A stretch of 8,147 nt of DNA, taken from NCBI GenBank assembly GCA_947176655.1, contig CAMWRK010000091.1, positions 1 through 8,147 on the forward strand, given 5' to 3'. The translations under genes and the position numbers were made by a program. Position 1 is the stretch's first letter, and each line of letters starts with the position of its first letter. Source of the DNA: an uncultured Prevotellaceae bacterium. GTDB taxonomy: Bacteria; Bacteroidota; Bacteroidia; Bacteroidales; Bacteroidaceae. The notes under the pieces are model-generated. The model had not been told where the DNA came from, did no database searches, and saw only the letters and a list, made by a program, of their open reading frames with translations. Of this stretch, positions 6,355 to 8,147 are shown in pieces.

Positions 6355-6756
6355 TCACCTCAACCACCACCTGCCGCGCGTATATATCAGCGGGACGAAT
6401 ATCTCCTCGCAGGTACTGTCTCCAAACTGCACATCCAGAAACACCCAGGCTATGCTGTCGTCCTGCTGCATCGTCTCACGTGTAGCTTTCGCGCCAAGAA
6501 TGCCTCCGCGCAGCTGTTTCTCCTCATACAGATACTGCTCCATCAGGTCAACGAACTGGCCGTACTTGCTGCTGTCCATCTCTGCGGCCTCCTGCATGTT
6601 GTCAACGTATGCCCGACCGTTACCATCGGCCAGCAGGGAATAAAAATATTCGGCTGCACGACGGGCGCCAGCAGCTCCGGCCTCGGAAAGATCAGCCCCC
6701 CCCGAACATGCCATAAGAATAAACAGGGCTATCATGCCCATTGCCGTCTTTTTCAT
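6355..6756 (-). CDS. Small lipoprotein, DUF4878/NTF2-like in appearance
   Basis: Predicted 133-residue lipoprotein of unknown function. The N-terminus is a short signal peptide (MKK, then a hydrophobic stretch) ending in the lipobox-like LMAC with Cys17 as the lipidation site; Met at -2 is slightly unusual. The mature part starts SGGADLSE, then has a helix-like block with AAEYFYSLLADGNGRAYVDNM (about 34-54) and a C-terminal beta-like block with FGDSTCEEIFVPL and a final GRWWLR. A helix followed by strands ending near a GxW motif resembles DUF4878/NTF2-like lipoproteins common in Bacteroidales; this is recall of pattern, not a search. It lies 21 bp after der on the same strand with no promoter box between, so it is probably cotranscribed. 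Eight consecutive G (6696-6703) directly follow the Cys codon: one extra G would place TGA right after the tract. The gene is complete in this sequence. Function not inferred. Confidence 0.68.
   Translation of the reverse strand: MKKTAMGMIALFILMACSGGADLSEAGAAGARRAAEYFYSLLADGNGRAYVDNMQEAAEMDSSKYGQFVDLMEQYLYEEKQLRGGILGAKATRETMQQDDSIAWVFLDVQFGDSTCEEIFVPLIYTRGRWWLR
6696..6703 (-). repeat. Eight-G homopolymer in the lipoprotein coding start
   Basis: On the coding strand the tract spans the last base of the Ser18 codon, both Gly codons 19-20 and the first base of the Ala21 codon. Gain of one G brings an in-frame TGA immediately after the tract; loss of one G moves the rest to another frame that stops later. 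It is a candidate slippage site directly after the lipidation signal. Confidence 0.6.
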
Positions 6757-6777
6757 AACTGCCGTATATCTGTGCCT

Positions 6778-8088
6778 CTACTTCTGACGTACGAACACGT
6801 TGATGGGACACCCGCAGAAATTCCAACGCTCACGGATCTTGTTCTCCAGGAAACGGCGATACGGTTCCTTGACATACTGCGGCAGATTGGCATAGAACAC
6901 GAACGTCGGCACATGTGTGTCCGGAATCTGTGAACAATACTTTATCTTTATATACTTGCCCTTGACAGATGGTGGCGGATAGGCCTCTATCAGGGGAAGC
7001 ATCTCCTCATTTAGCTTACCCGTGCTCACACGGCAGCGACGGTTCTCATATACGTTCTTGGCCGTTTCCAGCACCTTGAATATGCGTTGCTTCGTGAGAG
7101 CCGAGGCAAAGATTATCGGGAAATCCGAGAACGGAGCCATGCGGTCACGTATCGCATCCTCGAATGTTTTCATCACGACAGTGGATTTCTCCTCCACAAG
7201 ATCCCATTTGTTCACGACAACCACCAGCGACTTACTGTTCTTCTGTATCAGCTGGAATATGTTCATGTCCTGGGACTCTATGCCGCGCGTAGCATCTATC
7301 ATAAGTATGCACACATCTGAGTTCTCTATAGCACGTATGGAACGCATGACGCTATAAAACTCGAGATCCTCGCTTACCTTGCTCTTCTTACGTATGCCTG
7401 CGGTATCGACAAGATAGAAATCGAATCCGAACTTGTCATAGCGCGTATATATGCTGTCACGTGTAGTACCGGCAATATCGGTGACAATGTGACGGTCTTC
7501 CCCTATAAATGAATTTATCAGGCTGGATTTGCCGGCATTGGGACGTCCCACCACCGCAAAACGCGGAATGCTGTCCTCCGGAACCTCGTCGCAGTTCTTC
7601 GGCAGACTGGCAACAATCAGATCCAGAAGGTCACCCGTGCCGCTGCCAGTAGCCGCACTGACACAATGTGGGTCGCCAAGCCCCAGTCCGTAGAACTCGG
7701 CAGCAAGATATATCTCATTGTTATCCACCTTGTTGCAGACAAGTATCACCGTTTTTTTTGTACGACGCAATATTTTGGCGACAGCCTCGTCCAGATCGGT
7801 GATGCCGTTATGGCCGTCTACAAGGAACAGAATCACATCGGCCTCGTCCGTAGCCAGCTGCACCTGCTTGCGTATCTCTTCCTCGAATATATCATCGCTG
7901 TTCACAACCCATCCGCCGGTGTCCACCACGGAAAACTCTTTGCTGCACCATTCGCACTTGCCGTACTGGCGGTCGCGCGTCGTGCCGGCCTCATCACTGA
8001 CTATCGCATGACGGGTCTGTGTGAACCTGTTGAAGAGCGTGCTCTTGCCGACATTGGGTCTTCCAACTATCGCTACTAAATTTGACAT
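6778..8088 (-). CDS. der: Der (EngA), tandem-GTPase ribosome assembly factor
   Basis: Essential GTPase that acts in maturation of the 50S ribosomal subunit. The product is 436 residues, typical for the family, from ATG 8088. GTPase domain 1: P-loop GRPNVGKS (9-16), switch I Thr pair (36-37), DTGG (56-59), NKVD (119-122), SAA (144-146). GTPase domain 2: GRPNAGKS (181-188), TT (208-209), DTAG (228-231), NKWD (293-296), SA (329-330). A KH-like C-terminal domain (about 350-436) ends in PINVFVRQK, a family-typical tail. A CEWC pair at residues 45-48 and an FCGC stretch near 424-427 add cysteines not needed for GTPase function; probably neutral. It precedes the lipoprotein gene by 21 bp. No promoter box is visible in the 59 bp upstream, so transcription probably comes from a gene off the right edge, often era in Bacteroidales (recollection). 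Identity very secure. Confidence 0.98.
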   Translation of the reverse strand: MSNLVAIVGRPNVGKSTLFNRFTQTRHAIVSDEAGTTRDRQYGKCEWCSKEFSVVDTGGWVVNSDDIFEEEIRKQVQLATDEADVILFLVDGHNGITDLDEAVAKILRRTKKTVILVCNKVDNNEIYLAAEFYGLGLGDPHCVSAATGSGTGDLLDLIVASLPKNCDEVPEDSIPRFAVVGRPNAGKSSLINSFIGEDRHIVTDIAGTTRDSIYTRYDKFGFDFYLVDTAGIRKKSKVSEDLEFYSVMRSIRAIENSDVCILMIDATRGIESQDMNIFQLIQKNSKSLVVVVNKWDLVEEKSTVVMKTFEDAIRDRMAPFSDFPIIFASALTKQRIFKVLETAKNVYENRRCRVSTGKLNEEMLPLIEAYPPPSVKGKYIKIKYCSQIPDTHVPTFVFYANLPQYVKEPYRRFLENKIRERWNFCGCPINVFVRQK

Positions 8089-8147
8089 GCCTTGTTTTCT
8101 TCTTTCCTATAATCCAGCGTCCTTACACCCCCTGACTGGCTGTGGAT
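8089..8147 (-). other. Leader upstream of der, no gene recognised
   Basis: The 59 bp before the der ATG contain an A-rich stretch but no Shine-Dalgarno and no TAnnTTTG box. Minus-strand frames either stop within a few codons or give peptides I cannot match to the C-terminus of Era or any other protein. The upstream gene, if close, ends just outside the window. Confidence 0.4.

Noticed and set aside
7752..7759. Run of eight A (coding strand) in der as a phase-variation tract
   Set aside because: It is simply two Lys codons between Thr codons in an essential gene, where off-phase variants would not survive. A-runs from Lys codons are common.
8112..8147. ATCCA/TGGAT arms upstream of der as a terminator hairpin
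   Set aside because: Five-base arms with a 26 nt gap and no U-tract are within chance expectation, and the window ends exactly at the arm.
1..8147. Defence system, mobile element, CRISPR array or other accessory island
   Set aside because: All recognised genes are conserved core functions with similar base composition, and no transposase, integrase, tRNA, direct repeat array or phage-like gene is present.

Overview
The window carries ordinary chromosomal housekeeping genes of a Bacteroidota bacterium, most likely order Bacteroidales (Bacteroides/Prevotella-like). This rests on protein flavour (ClpP, Der, LptB and MlaE closely resemble Bacteroidales versions as I remember them), on the absence of Shine-Dalgarno motifs before the starts, and on four upstream boxes that match or nearly match the Bacteroidota -7 promoter element TAnnTTTG. 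I see no rRNA, tRNA, CRISPR array, insertion sequence or phage gene. Nothing indicates recent transfer, and no gap between genes exceeds 232 bp.

Layout, left to right. (1) Minus strand: tig (trigger factor) followed by clpP, which runs off the left edge; this is the protein folding and degradation pair. (2) A 232 bp divergent region rich in inverted repeats, then on the plus strand a 535-residue AspT/YidE-type membrane transporter with two central RCK_C domains. (3) Minus strand, convergent with the transporter: lptB, the ATPase of lipopolysaccharide export. (4) Plus strand, divergent from lptB: mlaE and mlaF, overlapping by ATGA, which form the inner-membrane permease and ATPase of an MCE-type phospholipid transporter. 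(5) Minus strand, meeting mlaF almost end to end: a small lipoprotein gene (DUF4878/NTF2-like in appearance), lying downstream of and probably cotranscribed with der, the double-GTPase ribosome assembly factor. The upstream neighbour of der lies beyond the right edge.

Functionally there are three themes: protein quality control (tig, clpP), cell-envelope lipid traffic (lptB, mlaEF, perhaps the lipoprotein) and ribosome biogenesis (der). Gene identities are secure except for the transporter substrate and the lipoprotein function.

I found no new multi-gene system. The points most worth checking are small ones: inverted repeats and a near-palindromic operator candidate between tig and the transporter, an 8-G homopolymer just after the lipobox cysteine of the lipoprotein that could switch it on and off, a C/G-run element between tig and clpP with mutually exclusive pairings, and an lptB promoter box so close to the start codon that its mRNA may be leaderless.
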